Shown piece after piece: positions 35,121 through 43,536 of a stretch of DNA of 64,000 nucleotides (its first letter is position 1; each line of letters begins with the position of its first letter). Source of the DNA: Microbacterium croceum (lineage in GTDB: Bacteria > Actinomycetota > Actinomycetes > Actinomycetales > Microbacteriaceae); assembly GCF_023091245.1 (NCBI RefSeq), contig NZ_JAHWXN010000001.1, positions 1,860,001 through 1,924,000 on the forward strand. Reading direction: 5' to 3'. The notes under the pieces were generated by a model. That model did no database searches. It was not told the origin of the DNA and saw only the letters and a list, made by a program, of their open reading frames with translations. Both the position numbers and the translations under genes were made by a program.

Positions 35121-36077
35121 TCAGGCGTGCAGCGCCTCGTTCAGGGTGACGCCGACACCGGCGCGGCGGACGGCCTCGACCGCGCCGCTGAGGGAGTTCC
35201 GCCGGAACAGGAGTCCGTCCTGCCCGGAGAGCTCGGCGCCCTTGACGGTCTTCCTGCCGCCATCCGCGGTCGTCGGACCGTCCGCCAGGACGATCTTGGT
35301 GCCCGCCGTGACATACAGCCCCGCCTCGACGACGCAGTCGTCTCCGAGAGAGATGCCGATGCCGGCGTTCGCGCCCAGGAGAGTGCGCGCCCCGATCGAG
35401 ACGCGGTGCGTGCCGCCCCCGGAGAGCGTGCCCATGATCGAGGAGCCGCCGCCGATGTCGCTGCCGTCGCCCACGACGACACCCTGCGAGATGCGGCCCT
35501 CCACCATCGACGCTCCGAGTGTGCCGGCGTTGAAGTTGACGAACCCCTCGTGCATCACGGTGGTGCCGGGGGAGAGGTAGGCGCCCAGGCGCACGCGCGA
35601 GGCATCGGCGATGCGCACGCCGGCCGGCTGCAGGTAGTCGGTCAGGCGGGGGAACTTGTCGAGCCCCTGCACCTGGATGCCGGCGCGCTGGAGCGTCGGA
35701 CGCAGGCGGGCGGCATCAGCAGGGTGGACCGGCCCGGCGTTGGTCCAGGCGACGTTCGGGAGGTGACCGAAGATGCCGTCGAGGTTCAGCTCGTTCGGGC
35801 GTACCAGGAGGTGGGAGAGCGCGTGCAGCCGCAGATACGCATCCGCGGTGGAGGCCGGAGCAGCATCGAGGTCGATCTCGAGCTGGACGACCTCGACGGT
35901 GACGTTGCGGCGCTCGTCGGGGCGTGCGCTGTCGTTCAGCGCGGCGACGGCCGCTGCGGACTCCTCGGCGGGAGCGGCGCCCCCCATGCCGAGTGCGGAG
36001 TACCACGCGTCGAGCACGGTGCCGTCACCGGCGATCGTGGTGAGTCCGACACCCCAGACGCTGCGCGTTTCAGTCAT
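35121..36077 (-). CDS. dapD: Tetrahydrodipicolinate N-succinyltransferase
   Basis: 318 residues, matching the actinobacterial DapD subgroup. It transfers succinyl from succinyl-CoA to tetrahydrodipicolinate, the first step of the succinylase branch. The N-terminal domain ([20 protein letters not shown]) is followed by a left-handed beta-helix of hexapeptide repeats (about 165-270; [43 protein letters not shown]). The ATG at 36077 has TACCGT six bases upstream (leaderless type); an upstream frame to 36161 would cross into the promoter of dapE. It is divergent from dapE across 95 bases, so both may be controlled together. Confidence 0.95.
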   Translation of the reverse strand: MTETRSVWGVGLTTIAGDGTVLDAWYSALGMGGAAPAEESAAAVAALNDSARPDERRNVTVEVVQLEIDLDAAPASTADAYLRLHALSHLLVRPNELNLDGIFGHLPNVAWTNAGPVHPADAARLRPTLQRAGIQVQGLDKFPRLTDYLQPAGVRIADASRVRLGAYLSPGTTVMHEGFVNFNAGTLGASMVEGRISQGVVVGDGSDIGGGSSIMGTLSGGGTHRVSIGARTLLGANAGIGISLGDDCVVEAGLYVTAGTKIVLADGPTTADGGRKTVKGAELSGQDGLLFRRNSLSGAVEAVRRAGVGVTLNEALHA

Positions 36078-36083
36078 GACTCC

Positions 36084-36089
36084 ACGGTA
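36084..36089 (-). promoter_or_regulatory. -10 box for dapD (leaderless type)
   Basis: Minus-strand TACCGT, six bases (GGAGTC), then ATG at 36077. Confidence 0.45.
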
Positions 36090-36160
36090 CCGGGAACAGG
36101 GGCCCCCTCCCGTCCTGATGACATCGCTGCGGACACACGGGACGCAAGGGTGGTAGGTCA

Positions 36161-36166
36161 TAGGCT
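36161..36166 (+). promoter_or_regulatory. -10 box for dapE (leaderless type)
   Basis: TAGGCT, six bases (GGGGTC), then ATG at 36173. It forms a divergent pair with the dapD promoter. Confidence 0.5.
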
Positions 36167-36172
36167 GGGGTC

Positions 36173-37246
36173 ATGGTGCTCGATCTGACTGCGTCCTCCC
36201 TCGACCTCACGCGTGTGATCTGCGACATCCCGAGTGTCTCGGGCGAGGAGCAGACGCTCGCCGACGCGATCGAGGCGGCCATCACCCCGCTGGCGCACCT
36301 CGAGGTGATCCGCCACGGCAACACGATCGTCGCGCGCACTGCTCTCGGCCGCAGCCAGCGCGTGGCGATCGCGGGGCACATCGACACCGTGCCGATCAAC
36401 GACAACCTCCCCACCCGCGATGTCGAGATCGATGGCGAGGCCTATCTGTGGGGGCGCGGCACCGTCGACATGAAAGCCGGCACGGCGGTTCAGCTGAAGC
36501 TCGCAGCCGAGATCACCGATCCTTCCGTCGACATCACCTGGATGTGGTACGACAACGAGGAAGTCGAGGCGTCCAAGAACGGCCTCGGACTGCTCGCCGC
36601 CGTGCGCCCCGATCTCTTCGAAGCCGATTTCGCGATCCTGGGCGAACCTTCCAACGGCGAGGTCGAGGGCGGATGCAACGGCACGCTGCGCGCGATCGTG
36701 CGCACCGCAGGCGTGCGTGCCCATGCCGCACGGGCCTGGATCGGGGAGAACGCGATCCATCGGGCTGCTCCGATCCTCACCCGGCTCTCCGAGTACCGTG
36801 CACGCGAGGTACTCGTCGAGGGGCTGCTGTACCGCGAGAGCCTGAGCGCCGTGCGCATCACGGGCGGTGTCGCGGGAAACGTCATCCCCGATGCCTGCGA
36901 GGTCGAGATCAACTACCGGTTCGCTCCGAGCAAGACTGCGGCCGATGCCGAGGCTCATCTACGCGGCGTGCTCGCCGGCTTCGACCTCGAGGTCACCGAC
37001 GCCGCAGAGGGCGCGCGCCCCGGTCTGGATGCGCCGATCGCACAGCAGTTCGTCGAGGCGGTCGGTGCGCAGGCGCGGCCCAAGTACGGGTGGACCGATG
37101 TGGCGCGCTTCTCGGCGCTCGGCATCCCCGCTGTCAACTACGGCCCCGGTGACCCGCACCTCGCCCACCATGACGAGGAGCGAGTGCCGGTCGCGCAGAT
37201 CGACGCGGTGGAGCGGGGCCTTCGCGCATGGCTCACGTCGCGCTGA
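36173..37246 (+). CDS. dapE: Succinyl-diaminopimelate desuccinylase
   Basis: 357-residue M20-family metallohydrolase. It releases succinate to give LL-diaminopimelate for lysine and peptidoglycan. The zinc-site motifs are AGHIDTVP, GRGTVDMKAG, WYDNEEVEA, LGEPSNGEVEGG and the late HHDEE. The dimerisation (lid) domain is in the middle (about 175-290). The ATG at 36173 has a TAGGCT box six bases upstream. With dapC and dapD in the same 7 kb, the desuccinylase call is firm over other M20 enzymes. Its end overlaps the start of the next gene by 19 bases. Confidence 0.95.
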   Translation: MVLDLTASSLDLTRVICDIPSVSGEEQTLADAIEAAITPLAHLEVIRHGNTIVARTALGRSQRVAIAGHIDTVPINDNLPTRDVEIDGEAYLWGRGTVDMKAGTAVQLKLAAEITDPSVDITWMWYDNEEVEASKNGLGLLAAVRPDLFEADFAILGEPSNGEVEGGCNGTLRAIVRTAGVRAHAARAWIGENAIHRAAPILTRLSEYRAREVLVEGLLYRESLSAVRITGGVAGNVIPDACEVEINYRFAPSKTAADAEAHLRGVLAGFDLEVTDAAEGARPGLDAPIAQQFVEAVGAQARPKYGWTDVARFSALGIPAVNYGPGDPHLAHHDEERVPVAQIDAVERGLRAWLTSR

Positions 37247-38445
37247 CCCTGACCCGTCGGTGGGCGCTGACTCCCGTCGCGCTCCGCATCGCCGTGATCT
37301 ATCTGACGGCGCGTGTGGTCACCACGCTCTTCTTCGTGCTGGCGGCATCGATGTCGACCTCGCTCTCGCGCTTCGGGGCTGGCGCCGGCGTGGCGGACTT
37401 CGTGCTCGGATGGGATGCCCAGTGGTACTGGCTCATCGCCGAGAACGGCTACCCGAGCGAGCTGCCTCTGACCGATTCCGGTGATGTCGCCGAGAACGCC
37501 TGGGCCTTCATGCCGGTCTTCGCTGTCGTCGCCAAGGTCGTGGGTCTTCCGTTCGGCTCGTGGGGAGCGGGCGCCTTCCTGGTCTCGCTGGTCGCCGGCT
37601 ACTTCGCGTGCCTGGCCCTGCATCGGCTCCTGCGCGACCGGATCGGCGCATCTGCTGCGATCTGGGCTGTGATCTTCTTCGCTGCAGGCCCGCTGGCGGC
37701 GCTGTTCCAGGTCGGGTACGCCGAGACGCTGTTCCTGCTCCTGCTGTTCCTCGCGCTCGACGCCGTGGTGCGGCATCGCTATGCCTGGCTCTATCTGCTG
37801 ATCCCCGTGATGGCGTTCACACGGCCGGGCATCCTCGCCTTCGCCCTGTTCCTCGCGCTGCACGGGATTGTGCGCTGGGTGCGGCGACGCGAGGATCCAC
37901 TGACGACGCGAGAGATCGTGCACATCCTCGTGCTGGGGGCGCTCGCGACCGTCGCCGGCTTCTCCTGGCAGTGGATCGCCGGGTTCGTCACCGGCGATCC
38001 CGGCGCGTATCTGGCGACCGAGCTCGCCTGGCGGCGGCACTGGGTCGTCGGCGGCGTCGACGGCTTCGTGCCTTTCGAGGGATGGATTCAGGCGTCGCAG
38101 TTCTGGTTCGCCCAGTGGGGGCTGCCGACGTGGGGCGGACCGGTCGCCCTGATCCTGCTCGTGTCAGCGGCAGGGCTGGCGCTGCTGCGCTCGCCGCAGG
38201 TCAGGGCCGTCGGCGACGACCTGCGGCTGTGGAGCGCGAGCTATCTGCTCTATCTCCTCGCCGTGTTCTTTCCGCAGTCGAGCACCTTCCGTCTGCTGAT
38301 CCCACTCACCCCGTTGGGGGGAGCGCTTGCGGTGCCTCGCTCCCGCGTCTGGCGGCTCGCCGTGCTCGTCGTCGGGCTGCTGGGGCAGTGGCTGTGGATC
38401 TATCACGTGTACGCCCTCGGCAACACCTTCTGGCAGGTGCCGTGA
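37228..38445 (+). CDS. GT-C type membrane glycosyltransferase (PIG-V-like mannosyltransferase)
   Basis: 405 residues with about ten membrane helices. The first extracytoplasmic loop has LGWDAQWYWLIAENGYP, resembling the W-D-x-x-W-Y motif of PIG-V family mannosyltransferases, whose Asp is essential. YAETLFLLLLFLALDAV follows, and MAFTRPG matches the conserved TRPN/G element. Actinobacterial relatives probably use polyprenyl-phosphate sugars on the outer face of the membrane to glycosylate lipids or proteins. The ATG lies 18 bases inside the dapE end, suggesting coupling. Donor and acceptor unknown; the start could also be slightly downstream. Confidence 0.75.
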   Translation: MAHVALTLTRRWALTPVALRIAVIYLTARVVTTLFFVLAASMSTSLSRFGAGAGVADFVLGWDAQWYWLIAENGYPSELPLTDSGDVAENAWAFMPVFAVVAKVVGLPFGSWGAGAFLVSLVAGYFACLALHRLLRDRIGASAAIWAVIFFAAGPLAALFQVGYAETLFLLLLFLALDAVVRHRYAWLYLLIPVMAFTRPGILAFALFLALHGIVRWVRRREDPLTTREIVHILVLGALATVAGFSWQWIAGFVTGDPGAYLATELAWRRHWVVGGVDGFVPFEGWIQASQFWFAQWGLPTWGGPVALILLVSAAGLALLRSPQVRAVGDDLRLWSASYLLYLLAVFFPQSSTFRLLIPLTPLGGALAVPRSRVWRLAVLVVGLLGQWLWIYHVYALGNTFWQVP

Positions 38446-38537
38446 ATGTAAAGGATCGGTGCATTTCTTCACAGGTGACGTCCAGGCCCGATCCCACCCG
38501 ATAAACTCATTCCATACCACCGAGGAAAGGGGCCACG

Positions 38538-38711
38538 ATGGCAGCGATGAAGCCGAGGACCGGAGACGGACCCATGGAAGCCGTGAAAGAAGGGCGACTC
38601 ATCATCGTGCGCGTTCCGCTCGAAGGCGGCGGCCGCCTGGTCGTCTCTGTGAACGACGCCGAAGCGAAGGAGCTTCACGACGTGCTTGCCGGCGTCGTGG
38701 CACCTGCCTGA
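38538..38711 (+). CDS. DUF3117 domain protein (small, conserved)
   Basis: 57 residues, below usual ORF length cut-offs. The sequence MAAMKPRTGDGPMEAV, then GRLIIVRVPLEGGGRLVVSV and ending HDVLAGVVAPA, is the actinobacterial DUF3117 family (Rv1211 type), which is nearly invariant across the phylum. GAGGAAAGG lies 9 bases upstream of the ATG. A possible -10 box TAAACT (near 38502) follows the GT-C gene stop. A perfect terminator follows. Function unknown. Confidence 0.9.
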   Translation: MAAMKPRTGDGPMEAVKEGRLIIVRVPLEGGGRLVVSVNDAEAKELHDVLAGVVAPA

Positions 38712-38741
38712 ACGAGCAGATCCGTTTCCACACGGACGAAG

Positions 38742-38776
38742 AAGAAGGCGACGGATCATCGATCCGTCGCCTTCTT
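38742..38776. terminator. Bidirectional terminator
   Basis: AAGAAGGCGACGGATC and GATCCGTCGCCTTCTT are exact complements over 16 bases with a three-base loop (ATC), flanked by A and T runs on the two sides. It serves the DUF3117 gene and the convergent methyltransferase gene. Confidence 0.9.
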
Positions 38777-38796
38777 GGTCTATCGGGTCGCTGGAG

Positions 38797-39435
38797 TCAG
38801 GCCCGCTCGGAGATGTTGACCAGCTGCAGCAGGCCCTCTGCGGCGGGGGAGACGGTGGCCAGCACCGCCGAGGATTCCTGCGTCTCCTGGACGAGCGAGC
38901 GATAGGCCGACGTGACCTCGTCTCGCTGCACCGGATCGGCAGCGCGCCCGCCCACGAGCACACGCGGGACCAGCACGATGCCTCCGTCGCGCACGAGCCG
39001 CAGTCCATGGGCGACGTAGGCGATGACGTTCTCGGGGTCGGCATCGACCAGCACGATGTCGTACGACGCCTCGTTCATGCGGGGAAGCACATCGGATGCG
39101 CGGCCGGTGATGAAGCGCGCCTTGGTGGAGGGGACCTTCGCGTCGGAGAACGCCTGCCGTGCGGCGGCCAGGTGCTCGGGCTCGTTGTCGATCGTCGTGA
39201 GCACGGCCTGCGGGGCACCGCGCAGCAGCCAGAGTCCGGAGACCCCGGCGCCGGTGCCGATCTCGACGATCGACCTCGCGTTGGTGGCGGCTGCGAGCAC
39301 GGCGATCTGCGAGCCGACTGCAGCGCTGATCGGTGTGGCGCCCAGTTCCACCGCGTGGGCACGCGCGCGGGCGATCGCATCCGGTTCCACGATGGACTCC
39401 CGGATGAAGCGTGCGTTCGCGTCGTGCTCGCTCAT
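38797..39435 (-). CDS. O-methyltransferase (family 3, SAM dependent)
   Basis: 212 residues. The SAM-binding motif is VEIGTGAGVSGLWLL, with ITGRASDVLPRM and YDIVLVDADPENV carrying the metal/acceptor side residues of the catechol/caffeoyl-CoA-type O-methyltransferases. It is orthologous in placement to Rv1220c, upstream of the sigE-tatB region in mycobacteria. Start ATG at 39435. Substrate unknown. Confidence 0.9.
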   Translation of the reverse strand: MSEHDANARFIRESIVEPDAIARARAHAVELGATPISAAVGSQIAVLAAATNARSIVEIGTGAGVSGLWLLRGAPQAVLTTIDNEPEHLAAARQAFSDAKVPSTKARFITGRASDVLPRMNEASYDIVLVDADPENVIAYVAHGLRLVRDGGIVLVPRVLVGGRAADPVQRDEVTSAYRSLVQETQESSAVLATVSPAAEGLLQLVNISERA

Positions 39436-39512
39436 GCCCTTGTTCTCCCTGCCTGCATATGAGTGCTCCTAGGATATTCGCTCCGCGTACACCCGCAGCG
39501 TAGGCGCGACGG

Positions 39513-39518
39513 TAGCCT
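39513..39518 (+). promoter_or_regulatory. -10 box for tatB (leaderless type)
   Basis: TAGCCT, six bases (GGACAG), then ATG at 39525. Confidence 0.5.
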
Positions 39519-39524
39519 GGACAG

Positions 39525-39899
39525 ATGGAATTCGGGCTCACCTTCGAGAAGCTGCTGCTGATCGGTCTCATCGTGGTGCTCATCGTGGGCCCCGACCGGC
39601 TTCCTGCCGTGGCCGAGGGCTTCGCGAAGTGGGTTCGCAAAGCGGGCGAGTACGTGCGCGACACCAAGTCCAGGATGCGCGACGAGATGGGTCCGGAGCT
39701 CGATGACGTCGACTGGCGCAAGCTCGACCCTCGTCAGTACGACCCGCGTCGCATCATCCGCGAAGCTCTTCTGGAAGACTCTGCACCGGCCGCTGCTGCC
39801 GCCGCGACCAAGACGGTCATCGCAGAGCCCGCAGCGCCGCGCGTCCCGCACGAGTTCAGCGCCACGAACAAGCCGCCGTTCGACGCCGAAGCCACGTGA
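39525..39899 (+). CDS. tatB: Sec-independent protein translocase protein TatB
   Basis: 124 residues. A short N-terminal hydrophobic helix (LTFEKLLLIGLIVVLIVGPDRLP) with Glu8 and the GPDRLP hinge is followed by an amphipathic helix (VAEGFAKWVRKAGEYVRDTKSRM) and a polar tail, the TatA/B layout. Length, the acidic tail and position favour TatB over TatA. It recruits twin-arginine precursors with TatC; tatA and tatC are not in this window. In mycobacteria sigE, rseA and htrA lie just before tatB; here they are absent. Confidence 0.9.
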   Translation: MEFGLTFEKLLLIGLIVVLIVGPDRLPAVAEGFAKWVRKAGEYVRDTKSRMRDEMGPELDDVDWRKLDPRQYDPRRIIREALLEDSAPAAAAAATKTVIAEPAAPRVPHEFSATNKPPFDAEAT

Positions 39900-40513
39900 C
39901 CTCTGCCGCCCGCTGGGGCCGGCTGAACGATCGCGACCGGCTCGCCCTCGGGGCAGCGCTCACGTCCGTCGTCGCCGGTGCGCTGATCTGGCTGCTCTGG
40001 GTGCTCCCTGTCGCCACCTCCGTCGACAGGGCCGCTGCGCATCCGCTGGGAGAGCCTGCCATCGTGGAACTCGATGCCGGGCAGCGGGTCGGCATCTGGG
40101 GGAGCGGGATCTCGGCGAACCTCGGCACCATGGCCTGCACCGTGAACACGGCCGAGGGGGAAGACGTGGCCACGCGCGGTGGCCCTGCACTCGTCTGGAG
40201 CGACACCCTGTGGTGGATGACGCCGAAATGGGGGTTCGAGCAGAGCGTGCAGTTCACCGCTCTCGAGGCCGGGATGTATCGGGTGAGCTGTGCGGACTCC
40301 CTCGACACCTATGACGGTGAGTTCCTCGTCGCGGGGGATTCCTTCGGCGGCGGCAGCGTCGGTCTCGGTCGTCACGGCGGCAGTGACTTCGCGGTCGGGT
40401 CCGTGCTCGCGTTCGGCGCTGTCTTCTGCCCGCTCTTCGCGGTTCTGCTTCCGATCGTCATCGGTATCCGTCTGGCGATCTCGAGGCGACGGGCGAGCAG
40501 CGGCTCCCGCTAG
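39896..40513 (+). CDS. Hypothetical membrane protein downstream of tatB
   Basis: 205 residues with an N-terminal helix (about 18-38), an extracytoplasmic domain of about 110 residues with Cys at about 81 and 132 (TMACTVN and YRVSCADS, a plausible disulfide), and a second helix (about 165-195) ending in a basic tail. The domain is beta-rich in appearance, with DTYDGEFLVAGDS. I do not recognise the family. The GTG start overlaps the tatB stop (GTGA), so it is cotranslated with tatB. Confidence 0.65.
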   Translation: MTSAARWGRLNDRDRLALGAALTSVVAGALIWLLWVLPVATSVDRAAAHPLGEPAIVELDAGQRVGIWGSGISANLGTMACTVNTAEGEDVATRGGPALVWSDTLWWMTPKWGFEQSVQFTALEAGMYRVSCADSLDTYDGEFLVAGDSFGGGSVGLGRHGGSDFAVGSVLAFGAVFCPLFAVLLPIVIGIRLAISRRRASSGSR

Positions 40514-40544
40514 CCCGCGATCGCGAGCCACGTCGCCTCACGCC

Positions 40545-41666
40545 TCAGCGCAAGGACATCGGCAGAGGACGTCCGGAGAGGCCTCTGCCCTGGCGCACGA
40601 GGCTCGCCGCGAGGTCGTGGATCGCCCGTGCCGCCGGGTCCTCGGGTTCGCTCAGCACGACGGGATGTCCGGCGTCTCCCCCTGCCCGGAGGCTCGGGCT
40701 CAACGGGATCGCGGCGAGCAGCGACACCGGGTCTCCCGCCTCCGAGAGCGCCTCGGCGACCGCTGTCCCGCCTCCGTTGCCGAACAGATCCACCACGGTG
40801 CCGTCCGGCAACGAGAAGGCACCCATGTTCTCGACGACGCCGATCACGCGCTGTCCGGTCTGCCGGGCGACGAGGCCGCTGCGGATGGCCACCTCCGAGG
40901 CGGCGGTCTGCGGTGTCGTGACGACGAGCACCTCCGCGTGCGGAAGGAGCTGTCCGATCGAGATCGCGATGTCACCCGTGCCTGGTGGCATGTCGATCAG
41001 GAGCACGTCGAGGTCTCCGAAGAAGACGTCGGTCAGGAATTGCGAGACGGTGCGATGCAGCATCGGTCCACGCCAGGCGACCACGGCCTCGCCGTCACGC
41101 AGGAACATGCCGATCGAGATGGTCTTCACCCCGTGAGCCACCGGCGGCAGCATCAGGTCGTCGATACGGGTCGGCTGGGTGCCTGCGGGGATCCCGAGCA
41201 GACCGGGGATGGAGAATCCGTGCACGTCGGCATCCACGAGTCCGACAGCGAGCCCCTGCTCGGCGAGAGCGACGGCGAGGTTCGCGGTGACCGTGGACTT
41301 GCCCACTCCGCCCTTGCCGCTGGAGACCAGGATGACGCGCGTGAGGGAGTCGGGTCCGAACGGCATCTGCCTGGCAGGCCTGCCATCACGGAGCTTCTCG
41401 GTGAGCGCCTTGCGCTCGGCCGGGGTCATCACTCCGACCTCGACATCGACGTGAGAGATCCCGGCGACGGAGGCGGCAGCGGCGCGCACATCGGACTCGA
41501 TGCGCGCTGCGGCAGGGCAGCCGACGATCGTGAGGACGATGCCGACATGCGCGCTGTCGCCATCGACCGTCACCTCGCGGACCATGTCGAGGTCGCCGAT
41601 GGGGCGGCGCAGCTCCGGGTCGGTGACCGCCGCGACCGCCGATCTGACGTTCTCGGCCGCGGTCAT
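40545..41666 (-). CDS. mrp: Mrp/ApbC family iron-sulfur carrier ATPase
   Basis: 373 residues: an N-terminal MIP18/DUF59-like domain (about 1-85; VTDPELRRPIGDLDMVREV) and a P-loop domain (about 110-360) with the deviant Walker A SSGKGGVGKST, VDADVHGFSIPGLLG and LIDMPPGTGDIAIS. It is thought to carry or deliver Fe-S clusters. The usual CxxC near the end is not evident, so cluster binding by cysteine is uncertain. It is last in the operon MgtE-like, DUF1003, Mrp, coupled by ATGA. The same three-gene order is known in mycobacteria (Rv1232c-Rv1229c). Confidence 0.92.
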   Translation of the reverse strand: MTAAENVRSAVAAVTDPELRRPIGDLDMVREVTVDGDSAHVGIVLTIVGCPAAARIESDVRAAAASVAGISHVDVEVGVMTPAERKALTEKLRDGRPARQMPFGPDSLTRVILVSSGKGGVGKSTVTANLAVALAEQGLAVGLVDADVHGFSIPGLLGIPAGTQPTRIDDLMLPPVAHGVKTISIGMFLRDGEAVVAWRGPMLHRTVSQFLTDVFFGDLDVLLIDMPPGTGDIAISIGQLLPHAEVLVVTTPQTAASEVAIRSGLVARQTGQRVIGVVENMGAFSLPDGTVVDLFGNGGGTAVAEALSEAGDPVSLLAAIPLSPSLRAGGDAGHPVVLSEPEDPAARAIHDLAASLVRQGRGLSGRPLPMSLR

Positions 41667-42181
41667 GACGTGGCGCCGGCGGCGTCCGGCTTCTCATCGT
41701 GCTCGCCGAGCTCCGCGAGCAGTGCCTTGAGCTCCTGTCGCAGCACGTCGCGGGTCACCGCCTGTGCGTTGCGTTCCTCGAGTGCCATGCGCAGCGCCAC
41801 GATCTCTCTCGCGAGGTACTCGGTGTCGGCGAGATTGCGCTCAGCGCGCTGGCGATCCTGCTCGATCTGCACGCGGTCGCGGTCGTCCTGGCGGTTCTGC
41901 GCGAGCAGGATCAGGGGAGCGGCGTAGGACGCCTGCAGCGAGAGCATCAGGGTGAGGGCGGTGAAGCCGAGCGCGGCGTCGTCGAAGCGCAGCGGGACGG
42001 GCATGAGGGTGTTCCAGACGATCCACAGCACGCAGAACAGCGTCAGGATGACGAGGAACGCCGGGGTGCCCATGGCGCGGGCGACCCACTCCGTGAAACG
42101 ACCGAACCGGTCGCGCGAGGTCGGGCGCGTGCGGGTGGTGCCTCTTCCCAGAGGTGCGTCGAGGCGAGCGGACCGGGCCAT
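41663..42181 (-). CDS. DUF1003 family membrane protein
   Basis: 172 residues with two central helices (about 38-58 and 70-90; LVILTLFCVLWIVWNTL and ALTLMLSLQASYAAPLILL) followed by a long charged coiled coil (QNRQDDRDRVQIEQDRQRAE and on). FTEWVARAMGTPAF and LLAQNRQDDRDR are DUF1003 hallmarks. The ATG at 42181 overlaps the MgtE-like stop by one base (TGATG); the frame runs further upstream but into the neighbour. Function unknown; its partners are the MgtE-like protein and Mrp. Confidence 0.88.
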   Translation of the reverse strand: MARSARLDAPLGRGTTRTRPTSRDRFGRFTEWVARAMGTPAFLVILTLFCVLWIVWNTLMPVPLRFDDAALGFTALTLMLSLQASYAAPLILLAQNRQDDRDRVQIEQDRQRAERNLADTEYLAREIVALRMALEERNAQAVTRDVLRQELKALLAELGEHDEKPDAAGATS

Positions 42182-43449
42182 CAGCGCACTCCCTTCGACG
42201 GTTCGGCGGCGTCGTCGCTGTCGTGCGAGCGCCAATCGTCGGGAAGCAGGTAGTCGAGCACGTCATCGATGCTGATCGCGCCGACCAGCCGGTGCGCGGC
42301 ATCGATCACGGGGAGCGAGACGAGGTCATAGCTGGCGAGCATCCTCGCGACCTCGGCCGCCGACGCCGTCACCGATACGGGCTCCATGCTGTCGTCCACG
42401 ATCGCGCCGAGGCGCTCGTGCGGCGGGTAGCGCAGCATCCGCTGGAAGTGCACGACGCCGAGGAGCCGCCCGGTCGGGGTCTCGAACGGCGGCAGGGTCA
42501 CGAAGACCGCGGCCGCGAGTGCCGGGTGCAGCTCGTGGCGGCGGATCAGCGCCAGGGCCTCGGCGACCGTGGCATCGGCCGAGAGGATGATCGGCTCAGG
42601 GGTCATCAGGCCGCCGGCGGTGTCAGGACCGTACCGCAGCAGCATCCTGACGTCCTCGGCCTCCTCGGGCTCCATGAGCTCCAGCAGCTGCTCAAGGCGG
42701 CCAGGCGGCAGCTGTGCGAGGAGGTCGGCGGCGTCATCCGGCTCCATCTGATCCAAGATGTCGGCGGCACGTTCATCGCCGAGCCGATCCAGGATGTGCA
42801 CCTGCTCGTCCTCGGGCATCTCCTCCAGCGCATCGGCCAGCCGGTCGTCCGAGAGCTCCTCCGCGACCTCGATCATGCGCTGCTGCGGAAGGTCGAGCAG
42901 GGTGTTCGCGAGGTCGGCTGCGTGCAGCTCGGAGTATGAGGCGACGAGCTGCTCCGCGGACTGCGACTCACCTGGCGTGTGCTGCTCGGTGACCTCGCTC
43001 CACGCGGCGAACGTCGTCGGGCCCTTGGCGAAGGGCGAGGCGCTGGTCTTCGGACGCCGGAGGAACAGCTGGCTGATCGCCCACTCGCCCAGCCGGTTCG
43101 GCTCGATGGCGACGTCTTCGATGACGGCGGTGCCGCTGCCATCCACGAAGCTCATGCGACGTCCGAGCATCTCCGCCAGCACGCGCACCTCACCGGCACG
43201 AGGCGAGAATCGCCGGACGTTGATCAGACCGGTGCTGATGACCTGACCGGAACGGATCGAGGTGACGCGACCGATCGAGAGGAAGACCTGGCGTCGGCCG
43301 GGGATCTCGACGACGAGGCCGATCACGCGCGGCGCCGCCGTACTTCGGTACACGATGACGACATCACGGACTTTGCCGAGCCGGTCGCCGACGGGGTCGA
43401 AGACGGCGCACCCGGCCAGGCGCGCGGCGAAAACCCGTTGTGTGCTCAC
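42181..43449 (-). CDS. MgtE-like cytoplasmic protein (MgtE N-domain plus CBS domains, no membrane part)
   Basis: 422 residues. A PRC-barrel-like start (about 1-120; DPVGDRLGKVRDVVIVY, RVIGLVVEIPGRRQVFLSIGRV) is followed by the MgtE intracellular domain of helical repeats (about 165-270; LHAADLANTLLDLP, RAADILDQMEPDDAADLL) and two CBS domains (about 280-405; GGLMTPEPIILSADATVAEAL, IDDSMEPVSVTASAAEVARML). No transmembrane helices follow, so it is not itself a channel; this is the Rv1232c type. It may sense magnesium or adenine nucleotides. A GTG six bases further upstream (43455) is an alternative start. Confidence 0.87.
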   Translation of the reverse strand: MSTQRVFAARLAGCAVFDPVGDRLGKVRDVVIVYRSTAAPRVIGLVVEIPGRRQVFLSIGRVTSIRSGQVISTGLINVRRFSPRAGEVRVLAEMLGRRMSFVDGSGTAVIEDVAIEPNRLGEWAISQLFLRRPKTSASPFAKGPTTFAAWSEVTEQHTPGESQSAEQLVASYSELHAADLANTLLDLPQQRMIEVAEELSDDRLADALEEMPEDEQVHILDRLGDERAADILDQMEPDDAADLLAQLPPGRLEQLLELMEPEEAEDVRMLLRYGPDTAGGLMTPEPIILSADATVAEALALIRRHELHPALAAAVFVTLPPFETPTGRLLGVVHFQRMLRYPPHERLGAIVDDSMEPVSVTASAAEVARMLASYDLVSLPVIDAAHRLVGAISIDDVLDYLLPDDWRSHDSDDAAEPSKGVR

Positions 43450-43456
43450 TCTCACC

Positions 43457-43462
43457 AGCGTA
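43457..43462 (-). promoter_or_regulatory. -10 box for the MgtE-like/DUF1003/mrp operon
   Basis: Minus-strand TACGCT, seven bases (GGTGAGA), then GTG at 43449; leaderless type. Confidence 0.45.
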
Positions 43463-43536
43463 GTGCGCGAGGGTCGACGACAGCTCCCCTCCTGCATTCC
43501 CCGCGCCGCCATAGCAGCGCGTGGAAGAATGGTCGG

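Noticed and set aside
33066..36188. Very long plus-strand open frame opposite the helicase and dapD
   Set aside because: It is an antisense shadow of high-GC codon bias: Arg/Gly/Ala-rich, no domain, and the opposite strand has clear helicase and DapD motifs.
42182..42235. Upstream start for the DUF1003 gene
   Set aside because: The added 18 residues are a run of arginines encoded inside the MgtE-like gene; the ATG at 42181 gives the standard TGATG coupling.
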